Shown here: one piece after another, positions 5,739 through 12,265 of the stretch
Position numbering within the stretch: position 1 is the first letter of the stretch
Layout: each line of letters begins with the position of its first letter
Assembly: GCA_022561895.1 (NCBI GenBank)
Contig: JADFQH010000035.1
Coordinates: forward strand, 1 to 14,832
Origin: Methanobacteriota archaeon
GTDB lineage: Archaea > Halobacteriota > Halobacteria > Halobacteriales > Halalkalicoccaceae
Direction: 5' to 3'
DNA: 14,832 bases
Translations under genes and position numbers: made by a program
The notes under the pieces: generated by a model
Seen by the model: the letters and a program-made list of their open reading frames with translations, nothing else
Database searches by the model: none
What the model was told of the DNA's origin: nothing

Positions 5739-8464
5739 TCTTCGGTCGGCGTCGCGTCACCTGCGCGCTCGCTCCCGCCGATCGATTCGAGGACGCGTTC
5801 GTGAAACTCCTTGAGGACCGCACTCTCGTCCTCTGCGAGCACGACGTCGCTTGCAGAAAGCGTTGCCAGTCCGAACGAAAGCGGCGATGGCGAATCGACT
5901 CGCGCTGTCGTCAGCCCGATCTCGGCCGACTGTAACCCGTCGAGTACGTCCACTATTGCGCCGACGGCGAGCTTGTCCTCCAGTATCTCGCGGTAGGTTT
6001 CCTCGAGAACGGCGAACTCCGCCAGATCGCTCGCGAAGCCGAGCAGCATCTCGCTCGAAACCTGCTGTTCGCTCGCGGATTTCTCGTATCCTTTGTACCG
6101 TTTCAGGATCATCAGCGCGCGGGTCGCGTTGATCCGGAAGTATCTCTGCAAAAGGTCGGTTCCCTCCAAACTCTCACGCAGCAGCCCGCGGACCGCCTCG
6201 GGATCGATATCCCGGATTATTCCTTCGAGATCGATCTTTCTGTTGAGCGGCATGACGAGCGTAAAACCGTTGTCCGCGACCGCGACGGTGACGTTCGCGT
6301 TCGCCTCCTTTGCACACTGGTAGGCGAGCAGGCGCGAAAACCCCTCGTTGAACCGCCTGCCGTAGCCGGATCGAACGTAGTAGCGGCGCTTGTACTCCGT
6401 TCGGTCGTGTTCTTCTTCGATGGCGATTCGACCATCAGTGCTTATGCTTTCGGCCCCGAGATAGCGGATCTGCTCGTCGAACATTCGTGCCATCGCGCGC
6501 ACGCTGTTGTCGTCGATCGGGAACCCTCGGAGCCAGTTTCGCACGCCGGCGGGACCCCCGTACTCGTAGCGCTCGACTAGTTCGCGTTTGAACCCGAGGA
6601 TCTCCCGACCCAGATCATACGAGAGCGGCAGGCGTTCGGAAAACCACGTCGGCACGGTCGGGCGGGCGCTCGTGTGATCGACGTAGACCTTCGAGCCTCG
6701 TCTGTATCTGAACTCGAAGTGCCTGCCCCCGATGACGAAGACGTCGCCCGGATCGAGCGTATCGAGGTAGTTTTCGTCGAGATCGCCGACGCGCTCGTTC
6801 TCGGCGCGGGTAACAACGGTACAGGTGAAGCTGTCGGGAATCGTCCCGATGTTTGTCATGTAGATCACCCGCGCCAGCCGGCCGCGCTTGCCGATCAGAG
6901 CCTTCCCCACCGGGTGCTCCTCGTAGTGGTGTTCACCGTCGGGCGGGTCGTTCGTATCCCGCCAGATCTTCGCATAGACGTTTTTCTCCTCCATTCCCTC
7001 GTAATCGGCGGTGAGATACCGCATGAGCGACTCCCAGTCGCGGGTGGAAAATCCCCTGAAGGGGTAGGATCGTTCGAGGATTTCCCGGATCTCGCGCTCG
7101 GGGCGAACCCCGTTGATCGCCATGCCGTAGACGTGCTGGGCGGCGACATCCATCGCGTTTTCGGGGACGAACACCCGATCGACGAACCCCGATTCGGCTT
7201 TTTCGAGCATTACCGCACACTCGATCAGTTCGTCCCGGTCAAGTGCGATCACCCGGCCCGTCACCGTCTGTCCCAACCGGTGGCCCGCTCTGCCTACGCG
7301 CTGGAGCAGCGAGGCGACTGACTTGGGAGAGCCGACTTGCACGACGAGATCGACGTGGGGCATGTCGATTCCGAGCTCCAAACTCGTCGAGGTCGTCACC
7401 ACGTCGAGCACACCGGCCTTCAATCCCTCCTCGACATCCTGTCTCGCTTCCGTCGAAAGGCTGCCGTGATGACAGCCCGAGTCCGTCTCGTCGTACGCGA
7501 ATCGCTCACGGAGGTTCTTCAGGACGCGTTCGGCCCCAGATCGGGTGTTCGTAAAGACGAGGGTGTTTTCGTGGGTTCGTATGAGTTCGTCCAACTGCTC
7601 GTAAAACCGGCTCTGGACGAGTTCTCTGGACGTGTTGATCAGGTTATCGGTCGGACAGACGAGTTCGAGATCGAACTCGCGGACGAACCGGGTGTCGACG
7701 ATCTCGTACTCCCTCGGTGAACCGTTTTCCCTGCCTACCAGAAACTCCGCGATCGTCTCGAGTGGTTCGACCGTCGCCGAACAGCCGATCCTCGTCGGAG
7801 ACCCTTTGGCGAGATCCTCGATGCGTTCGAGGCTCACACTCAGGTGCGTGCCGCGTTTGTTCGCCGCAAGCGAGTGGATCTCATCGACGATGACGTACTC
7901 TACGGTCGAGAGTTTCTCCCTGAACTTCGGGGAGTTGAGCAGGATGGCGAGCGTTTCGGGGGTAGTGTTGAGGATGTGGGGCGTCTCGTGGAGCATCTTC
8001 TGGCGCTCGCTGCTCGGGGTGTCGCCGTGGCGGATCGCGTGGCGAATATCGCAGTTCTCGCCGCGTTCCGCAAGCGTTTCGGTGATCTCTGTGAGGGGGA
8101 CCTCCAGATTTCGGTGAATGTCGTTTGCGAGCGATTTCAAGGGCGAGACGTACAGACAGTAGACCGAGTTTTCGAGGTCGTCCTCCCGGTCGCGGGCGAT
8201 CAGGTCATCGATAACCGCACTGAAGGAGGCGAGCGTCTTTCCCGACCCCGTCGGCGCACAGATCAGGGCGTTTTCCCCCTCCTGTACCAGCGGGATCGCC
8301 TCGCGCTGGGGCGGGGTGAAAACGCCGCCGTTTTGGGGAACGTACTCGCCGAACTGTTCGACCCACCACTCCTGTACCGCGGGCGAGAGCGAATCGAGAA
8401 CAGCGAGATCCGTCACCGACGCTGGATCGACACCTTGAGCGACCAGTCGCTCGCATGCTCCCAT
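5693..8464 (-). CDS. lhr: Lhr-family ATP-dependent helicase
   Basis: This is a full-length 923-aa superfamily 2 helicase of the Lhr type. Motifs include the Q-motif-like FTPPQREAIP, Walker A APTGSGKT (70-77), DEIH (194-197), SAT (229-231), a TSTSLELGID segment and motif VI QRVGRAGHR (388-396). A long C-terminal part (about 420-900) fits the winged-helix and Lhr-specific domains. Lhr helicases translocate 3' to 5' on DNA and unwind DNA or RNA-DNA hybrids; archaeal members are linked to repair and RNA processing. The start is the ATG at 8464 because a TATA-like box lies 24 nt upstream; the longer frame from a TTG at 8491 would begin inside that box. The polar final ~25 residues overlap the convergent membrane gene. 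It is divergent from the metallo-hydrolase gene. Confidence 0.92.
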   Translation of the reverse strand: MGACERLVAQGVDPASVTDLAVLDSLSPAVQEWWVEQFGEYVPQNGGVFTPPQREAIPLVQEGENALICAPTGSGKTLASFSAVIDDLIARDREDDLENSVYCLYVSPLKSLANDIHRNLEVPLTEITETLAERGENCDIRHAIRHGDTPSSERQKMLHETPHILNTTPETLAILLNSPKFREKLSTVEYVIVDEIHSLAANKRGTHLSVSLERIEDLAKGSPTRIGCSATVEPLETIAEFLVGRENGSPREYEIVDTRFVREFDLELVCPTDNLINTSRELVQSRFYEQLDELIRTHENTLVFTNTRSGAERVLKNLRERFAYDETDSGCHHGSLSTEARQDVEEGLKAGVLDVVTTSTSLELGIDMPHVDLVVQVGSPKSVASLLQRVGRAGHRLGQTVTGRVIALDRDELIECAVMLEKAESGFVDRVFVPENAMDVAAQHVYGMAINGVRPEREIREILERSYPFRGFSTRDWESLMRYLTADYEGMEEKNVYAKIWRDTNDPPDGEHHYEEHPVGKALIGKRGRLARVIYMTNIGTIPDSFTCTVVTRAENERVGDLDENYLDTLDPGDVFVIGGRHFEFRYRRGSKVYVDHTSARPTVPTWFSERLPLSYDLGREILGFKRELVERYEYGGPAGVRNWLRGFPIDDNSVRAMARMFDEQIRYLGAESISTDGRIAIEEEHDRTEYKRRYYVRSGYGRRFNEGFSRLLAYQCAKEANANVTVAVADNGFTLVMPLNRKIDLEGIIRDIDPEAVRGLLRESLEGTDLLQRYFRINATRALMILKRYKGYEKSASEQQVSSEMLLGFASDLAEFAVLEETYREILEDKLAVGAIVDVLDGLQSAEIGLTTARVDSPSPLSFGLATLSASDVVLAEDESAVLKEFHERVLESIGGSERAGDATPTEDYTAGEPSSEPPSRR

Positions 8465-8646
8465 CGTCCGTGGTTTGGCGTGGGTATACAAGTGGGTTCG
8501 GCTGGCGCGGTGAAAGTGTACCGTCGGATAGCGGTGTTGGAGATATTCGCTGGGACAAGTCTGCGAATTCTCCCGATCGTCCGTCCGACGGTGTGGAAAC
8601 GGCGCGCGACCGAAGGGGTTTCGACGCTGGCGCGCTCGCTTTCAGT
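8465..8646. other. Divergent intergenic region between lhr and the MBL-fold gene
   Basis: This 182-nt spacer holds the lhr TATA box near its left end. I see only a weak candidate promoter (8616-8622) for the rightward gene. Apart from short GC palindromes such as ccgtccgacgg, no structured element or convincing small gene stands out. Confidence 0.5.
8485..8491 (-). promoter_or_regulatory. TATA box of lhr
   Basis: On the minus strand the sequence reads ttgtata and is centred 24 nt before the ATG at 8464. The spacing fits a leaderless haloarchaeal transcript and decides the start codon against the longer open frame. Confidence 0.55.
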
Positions 8647-9381
8647 ATGCAGATTACGTTTCTCGGCACCGGCAGCGCCATGCCGACCGGCGAGCGGTTT
8701 CAGACCGGTTTGTTGCTCGAAAACAACAGTAGAAGACTGCTCGTTGACTGTGGCAGCGGCGTGCTACACGGCCTTTCCCGGACGAACGTCGGCTACGAAG
8801 GCGTCTCATCGATCCTTCTGACTCACCACCATCTCGATCACGTCGCCGACCTCCTTCCCCTGTTGAAAGCCCGGTGGCTCGCGGGCGAAGAGTACGTAGA
8901 AATCGCCGGGCCACGGGGGACGAAAGCGCTCGTCGATGGGCTGCTGGACGTTCACGAGTATCTACAGGATCGCGTCGATCTCACAGTCAGGGAGATCGGT
9001 CCCTACGGGTTCGAGATCGGCGGTTTCGGTGTCGAGGGTTACGAAACGCGCCACTCGATGTACTGTTTGGCCTACCGATTCGACGAAATATTCACCGTTA
9101 GCGGCGACAGCGAGGCGTTCTCCGGGCTTGCGAACTTCGCCGATGGCTCCGCGGTGCTCGCACACGACTGTTCGTTTCCCGACGACGTGGATGTCTCGGG
9201 CCACCCCACCCCCGCCGAACTCGGCGACGCACTCGCGGGCCACGAGATCGGGCGCGTCTATCTCACGCATCTGTATCCCCATACTAACGATCGCCACGAG
9301 GAGATGCTCGAATCGATCGGCGAGCGATACGACGGGGACGTGCGCTTCGCGGAGGACGGGCTGAGTCTGACGATCAGTTGA
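8647..9381 (+). CDS. MBL-fold metallo-hydrolase, RNase Z-like type
   Basis: The 244-aa product starts with MQITFLGTGSAMPTGER, the typical first strand and loop of the RNase Z-like branch of the metallo-beta-lactamase fold. Metal ligands are visible: HxHxDH as His60, His62, Asp64 and His65, then His136 (RHS), Asp174 (AHDCSF) and His208 (LTHLYP). Members cut phosphodiester bonds in RNA or cyclic nucleotides, or hydrolyse other esters; which applies here is not readable. It is shorter than the roughly 300-aa tRNase Z of haloarchaea and may be a paralogue. The frame is open back to 8455, but the ATG at 8647 gives the conserved first strand. Only a weak ggggttt lies at the TATA position. It is convergent with pelA. 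Confidence 0.88.
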   Translation: MQITFLGTGSAMPTGERFQTGLLLENNSRRLLVDCGSGVLHGLSRTNVGYEGVSSILLTHHHLDHVADLLPLLKARWLAGEEYVEIAGPRGTKALVDGLLDVHEYLQDRVDLTVREIGPYGFEIGGFGVEGYETRHSMYCLAYRFDEIFTVSGDSEAFSGLANFADGSAVLAHDCSFPDDVDVSGHPTPAELGDALAGHEIGRVYLTHLYPHTNDRHEEMLESIGERYDGDVRFAEDGLSLTIS

Positions 9382-9399
9382 GTTTCGGAAACGCTCCGG

Positions 9400-9417
9400 C
9401 TATAGGGATTATCGCAA
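9400..9417 (+). repeat. Left terminal inverted repeat
   Basis: This is the left copy of the 18-bp perfect inverted repeat bounding the MITE-like element. It contains the stop codon (tta at 9409-9411, read on the minus strand) of the short frame behind pelA. Confidence 0.85.
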
Positions 9418-9585
9418 AGACTCATAGAGTTCCCGTCTACTAACCGACCGACGTGGACCGTGCGAGTGCAAGAAACGATCCGGCTGGTTGCGATAATCCC
9501 TATAGATCTCGTCCGAATAGCTGTTCGGTAGCGATACGACTTCTACCTGCTTGTTGATCGGAACAGCGTCAACGATCCCGATCAT
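9409..9585 (-). CDS. Possible 58-aa small protein behind pelA
   Basis: The ATG at 9583-9585 overlaps the TGA of pelA as ATGA, which is the usual sign of translational coupling. The frame then runs 58 codons, MIGIVDAVPINKQVEV at the start and SRRELYESLR at the end. Against it: the product is not acidic like its neighbours, its codon choice is mixed, the last two thirds lie inside the inverted-repeat element, and I recognise no family. It may be a chance frame, or an older small gene whose tail was replaced by the inserted element. Confidence 0.25.
   Translation of the reverse strand: MIGIVDAVPINKQVEVVSLPNSYSDEIYRDYRNQPDRFLHSHGPRRSVSRRELYESLR
9488..9505 (-). repeat. Right terminal inverted repeat
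   Basis: This is the right copy of the 18-bp perfect inverted repeat, identical to the left copy on the opposite strand. Homology ends immediately outside the CTATAG palindrome. Confidence 0.85.
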
Positions 9586-10649
9586 TGGAGCCGGTATCTG
9601 AGGAGCGCCGCGACCCCACCCAAGTTCTTCAACTGCTTTGCGGGGTCGAACTCGCTCGAAAACACCACTACGCCGCCGCCTTTCTGTTCGACTTCAGTGA
9701 TGAGGTCGTTTACGTCCAGCTCCCAGTCACCGGAGCCAGCGCGCTCCTCGCGCAGGCGTTCGTCGGTGATCAGGAGGGTTTCGACCGCGCCGAACTCCGA
9801 GGCTTCCTCTACTTCCTCGATCCCGTAGGCCGCTTTCGCACCCTCCCCGATTCGCCGGGTTAGCTCGTCTATCAGTTCGGCTTCACGGGCGATGCGGGTT
9901 TCCGCCTGTACGTCCTCGACTGCACCCCGTTTCAAGACTTCGTGAACACCGCGATCCCCAACGCCGGAGGTATCGACGATCGTGATCAGCTCGGCGATCT
10001 CTTGGGAGCGCTCCTCGATGTAATCATAGGCGTCCTGTTTGGTGAATCCGGGCCCTGCGAGGATGATCGCATCGACGTCCATCCGCGAGAGTGCATCCGC
10101 GATATTCGAGAACAGTTCCGAGCGTGCACGCGAGAACTCGCCCTTTCCGGTTGGTCCCGAGAGCGTCGCGCGCTCTTCGGTGCCGTACTGGGCAACCGTA
10201 TGAATATGGGCTTCGCCCTCCTCGACCGTGACGATCGCCACGTCGGGGGCTTCCGCGGACTCCTCTGCCTCCTCCAAGCGCTCGCGCTGGTCGGTCTTGA
10301 GGAGCTTCTCGACTTCGAGTTCGTCGTGTTCTTCGATATTCAGGGTGTGGTAGTGGCCGAGCTGGTCCTCGCGGGAGGCCCACGTGATCTCGCCTCCCAC
10401 CCGAAGACGGTTCGAGAACTTGTGAAACTCCACGTCGGAAACGGCGATGGTCACGCGCATCGGTTCGCGCTCGCCACCCGTATCGCGCATCTGATCGTCG
10501 TTTCGCTGCACCCGGCGAGTGGTGTCCGCGGAGACGAGATCGGCGGGTTCGAGGATGTATGTGAGATGCCAGAGATCGTCCAAATGTTCGGGGACGAGGG
10601 TGAGGCGCTCTTTGCCTCCCTCGACGGGCTGGCGGCTCTTGATCTGCAT
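9582..10649 (-). CDS. pelA: Pelota (Dom34), mRNA surveillance and ribosome rescue factor
   Basis: The 355-aa protein has the three-domain eRF1/pelota plan. The N-terminal domain (1-~125) begins MQIKSRQPVEGGKERLTLVPEH and includes DLWHLTYIL. The central domain has VAIVTVEEGEAHIHTV and IILAGPGFTKQDAYDYI. The C-terminal domain runs from about 240 and ends GGVAALLRYRLQ. It lacks the NIKS and GGQ motifs of release factor 1, as pelota does. Pelota enters the empty A site of stalled ribosomes with the GTPase aEF1A and, with ABCE1, splits them. The ATG at 10649 fits homologues; the open frame to 10748 is an upstream artefact that would run into the preceding gene. It follows the DUF4013 pair by 38 nt. 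Confidence 0.95.
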   Translation of the reverse strand: MQIKSRQPVEGGKERLTLVPEHLDDLWHLTYILEPADLVSADTTRRVQRNDDQMRDTGGEREPMRVTIAVSDVEFHKFSNRLRVGGEITWASREDQLGHYHTLNIEEHDELEVEKLLKTDQRERLEEAEESAEAPDVAIVTVEEGEAHIHTVAQYGTEERATLSGPTGKGEFSRARSELFSNIADALSRMDVDAIILAGPGFTKQDAYDYIEERSQEIAELITIVDTSGVGDRGVHEVLKRGAVEDVQAETRIAREAELIDELTRRIGEGAKAAYGIEEVEEASEFGAVETLLITDERLREERAGSGDWELDVNDLITEVEQKGGGVVVFSSEFDPAKQLKNLGGVAALLRYRLQ

Positions 10650-10670
10650 AGACGAACTCCGAACTCGGAG

Positions 10671-10677
10671 GGTAAGT
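10671..10677 (-). promoter_or_regulatory. Weak TATA-like element before pelA
   Basis: On the minus strand the site reads cttacc, centred about 25 nt before the pelA ATG, in the 38-nt gap after the upstream membrane gene. It is less AT-rich than the other boxes here, so pelA may also depend on read-through from upstream. Confidence 0.35.
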
Positions 10678-10687
10678 GTCCTGCTCT

Positions 10688-11326
10688 TCAGCGAGCCGCT
10701 TCGTACGCCGCCGCAAGCCGCCGGGTTGCGATAAGCAAAACGATCCACCAGATGAGCGGCGCGAAAATCGTCCCGAGAACGGGGACGAACTCGACAACGC
10801 CACCGAAAAGCCAGCCCGCTGCAAGTATGAGTACCGCACTCGTCCAGCCGATGAAGTAGGCGGCGTCGGTCCCGACCGTGAGGAACGATTCATCGGGAAC
10901 CGTATCGCGAACGCCGCCGTCCGCGTACGCACACAGCGCGATCGGGAGGACGTACAGCCCGACGAGAACGATAAACAGTGTAACCGTCGATCCGGTCAGA
11001 AAAAGGATCGACCCACTCCCTGCGGGATCGATCGTCGTTTCGGTCACGAGCGAGATCGTGATTGCGCCGACCGCAAGCGGGATCGCTCCATAGAGAAGAC
11101 AGATGGTGCTTGCGGCGACACTATCCGAAAGGAGTGAGCGGGGCGAGACGGGCGGAAGTGTTGGTTCTTCGTCAAGCGTCGCCCGCACGACCGAAACGAG
11201 GTACCCGAGTGCGGGCACGACCGAAAGCACCGGGAGAAAGAGCGAGTGAGCGAGCAGGCAGATCCATCCGATGAGCAGGGCTTCCTCGGTGTGTTCTCCT
11301 CGAACGTAATCGAGGAACGATCTCAT
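10688..11326 (-). CDS. DUF4013 membrane protein (second of pair)
   Basis: The 212-aa protein has about five hydrophobic segments (around residues 18-45, 70-95, 105-135, 152-175 and 180-203). The DUF4013 signature is visible near the N-terminus: a conserved gly-tyr after a first membrane hairpin and then a basic residue in ALGYLVSVVRATLDEEPTLPPV. The molecular function of DUF4013 is not known. Its ATG overlaps the TGA of the preceding DUF4013 gene as ATGA, so the two are almost certainly co-translated and may form a heteromer. It precedes pelA by 38 nt. It has no cytosolic tail comparable to its partner's. Confidence 0.85.
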   Translation of the reverse strand: MRSFLDYVRGEHTEEALLIGWICLLAHSLFLPVLSVVPALGYLVSVVRATLDEEPTLPPVSPRSLLSDSVAASTICLLYGAIPLAVGAITISLVTETTIDPAGSGSILFLTGSTVTLFIVLVGLYVLPIALCAYADGGVRDTVPDESFLTVGTDAAYFIGWTSAVLILAAGWLFGGVVEFVPVLGTIFAPLIWWIVLLIATRRLAAAYEAAR

Positions 11327-12228
11327 TCTCGTTCATCCGTCTCCCAGTCGGGCCAGCCCTGTTCTGCGTCGAGTTTTCCGGTACGGGTTTTGAACACGGC
11401 CGACTCCTCGATTCGGGGGATCGTTTTTTTATCGACGGGTTCGGCGAGTCGCTCGGTCGCGGGGACGAACCGATCCGGCTGTGTTTCGTACACAGGCTCG
11501 ACTGACTGCCGGTGGTTGGTTGGGTTGAGTGCTTCATGGAGCCCGCGGCCATACAGGTAGTACCGGGCGACATCGGCATAGAAGCCGACGAACAGCCCGA
11601 TCAGAACGAACCACAGCGAGCCTTCGAGCGCGCCGCCGACCAGCCAGACGGGGATGGATAACAGCCACGCGATCGCGTACGCTTTCGAGAGACCGGCCTC
11701 CCTGAGAATAGCGAGATCGAACGCCGCCCGCAGACGATCCTCGCGCGCGAAGTTCGCGAGCGCAAGCGGCTGGACGTAGGCATAGACGAGCAGATAACAG
11801 ACCGCAAGCAGTGCGGTGATCGCGGCAACAACGGCGACAACGGTTTCAGCTGCTGTGTTGCCCACGGTAGCTTCGCTCGCGGCTAGCACGACGAAAAACA
11901 CGCCCGAGAGGATCACAAACGGTATCGTATAGACGAGGCTGACCACGAGAAACCGACCGCCATCGCCGATCAGCCGTTTCCCCTCGCGAAAGCGCGGTGG
12001 GTCGGGATCTCCCGCCGTTGCCCCCCGGAGAACGGCGACGTAGTAGCCAAACAGGGCAAGCCCCGGAAGCAGCGCGAGCGGGAGGATCACGAGTCCGATA
12101 ACCACCACCGAGAGGGCGAGTCCGATTAGTCCGAAGAGAACCGAAAGAACCGGCAGCAGTCCACCGACGAGAACCGTCGTGAGCGCATCCTCGCCACGGG
12201 CGGGATACTCGATCGCGTCGCCTAACAT
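11323..12228 (-). CDS. DUF4013 membrane protein with charged C-terminal tail
   Basis: The 301-aa protein starts MLGDAIEYPARGEDA, a typical DUF4013 N-terminus, followed by a long hydrophobic region and the family motif ALFGYYVAVLRGATAGDPDPPRF. Further membrane segments lie around residues 95-115, 125-155 and 190-220. From about residue 232 to the end it has a hydrophilic tail of about 70 residues, ending GWPDWETDERE, which the downstream paralogue lacks. A strong TATA box precedes it. It begins 37 nt after the rqcH stop and is coupled by ATGA to the second DUF4013 gene. Function unknown; the position between two ribosome-rescue genes is suggestive but is not evidence of a role. Confidence 0.85.
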   Translation of the reverse strand: MLGDAIEYPARGEDALTTVLVGGLLPVLSVLFGLIGLALSVVVIGLVILPLALLPGLALFGYYVAVLRGATAGDPDPPRFREGKRLIGDGGRFLVVSLVYTIPFVILSGVFFVVLAASEATVGNTAAETVVAVVAAITALLAVCYLLVYAYVQPLALANFAREDRLRAAFDLAILREAGLSKAYAIAWLLSIPVWLVGGALEGSLWFVLIGLFVGFYADVARYYLYGRGLHEALNPTNHRQSVEPVYETQPDRFVPATERLAEPVDKKTIPRIEESAVFKTRTGKLDAEQGWPDWETDERE

Positions 12229-12252
12229 CGTTTGGCACTGCTCGCCGAACCG

Positions 12253-12260
12253 ATATAAAT
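12253..12260 (-). promoter_or_regulatory. TATA box of the DUF4013 pair
   Basis: On the minus strand the site reads atttatat, centred about 28 nt before the ATG at 12228. It lies in the 37-nt gap after rqcH. This is one of the best promoter matches in the window and implies transcription of the membrane pair, and possibly pelA, independent of rqcH. Confidence 0.7.
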
Positions 12261-12265
12261 CGGGA

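Larger units (their letters stand above)
9400..9505. mobile_element. MITE-like element with perfect 18-bp terminal inverted repeats
   Basis: The left end ctatagggattatcgcaa (9400-9417) is the exact reverse complement of the right end ttgcgataatccctatag (9488-9505). The 70 nt between show no matching symmetry, and homology of the ends stops abruptly on the inner side. The outer CTATAG is itself palindromic, so a TA or TATA target duplication can be drawn but not proven. The element sits between convergent genes, a common safe site for small non-autonomous transposons. No transposase is present. Alternatives are a regulatory palindrome or a long-range RNA stem, although a 70-nt loop makes a terminator unlikely. 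Confidence 0.5.

Noticed and set aside
8455..8646. N-terminal extension of the MBL-fold protein in the same frame
   Set aside because: The extra 64 residues are Arg/Ser/Gly-rich without homology, while the ATG at 8647 gives the conserved first strand of the fold.
7844..8821. Long plus-strand open frame (325 codons) opposite lhr
   Set aside because: It is a shadow of the lhr coding strand and has no family motifs. lhr itself shows all helicase motifs, and the frame runs through its promoter into the hydrolase gene.
9513..9528. Hairpin ccgaa...ttcgg as a terminator for the convergent genes
   Set aside because: It has only a 5-bp stem and no T-rich tract after it on either strand, so it is too weak to call.
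9942..10859. Plus-strand open frame (305 codons) opposite pelota
   Set aside because: It mirrors pelA in a GC-rich codon context and runs into the next gene; the pelota reading is unmistakable.
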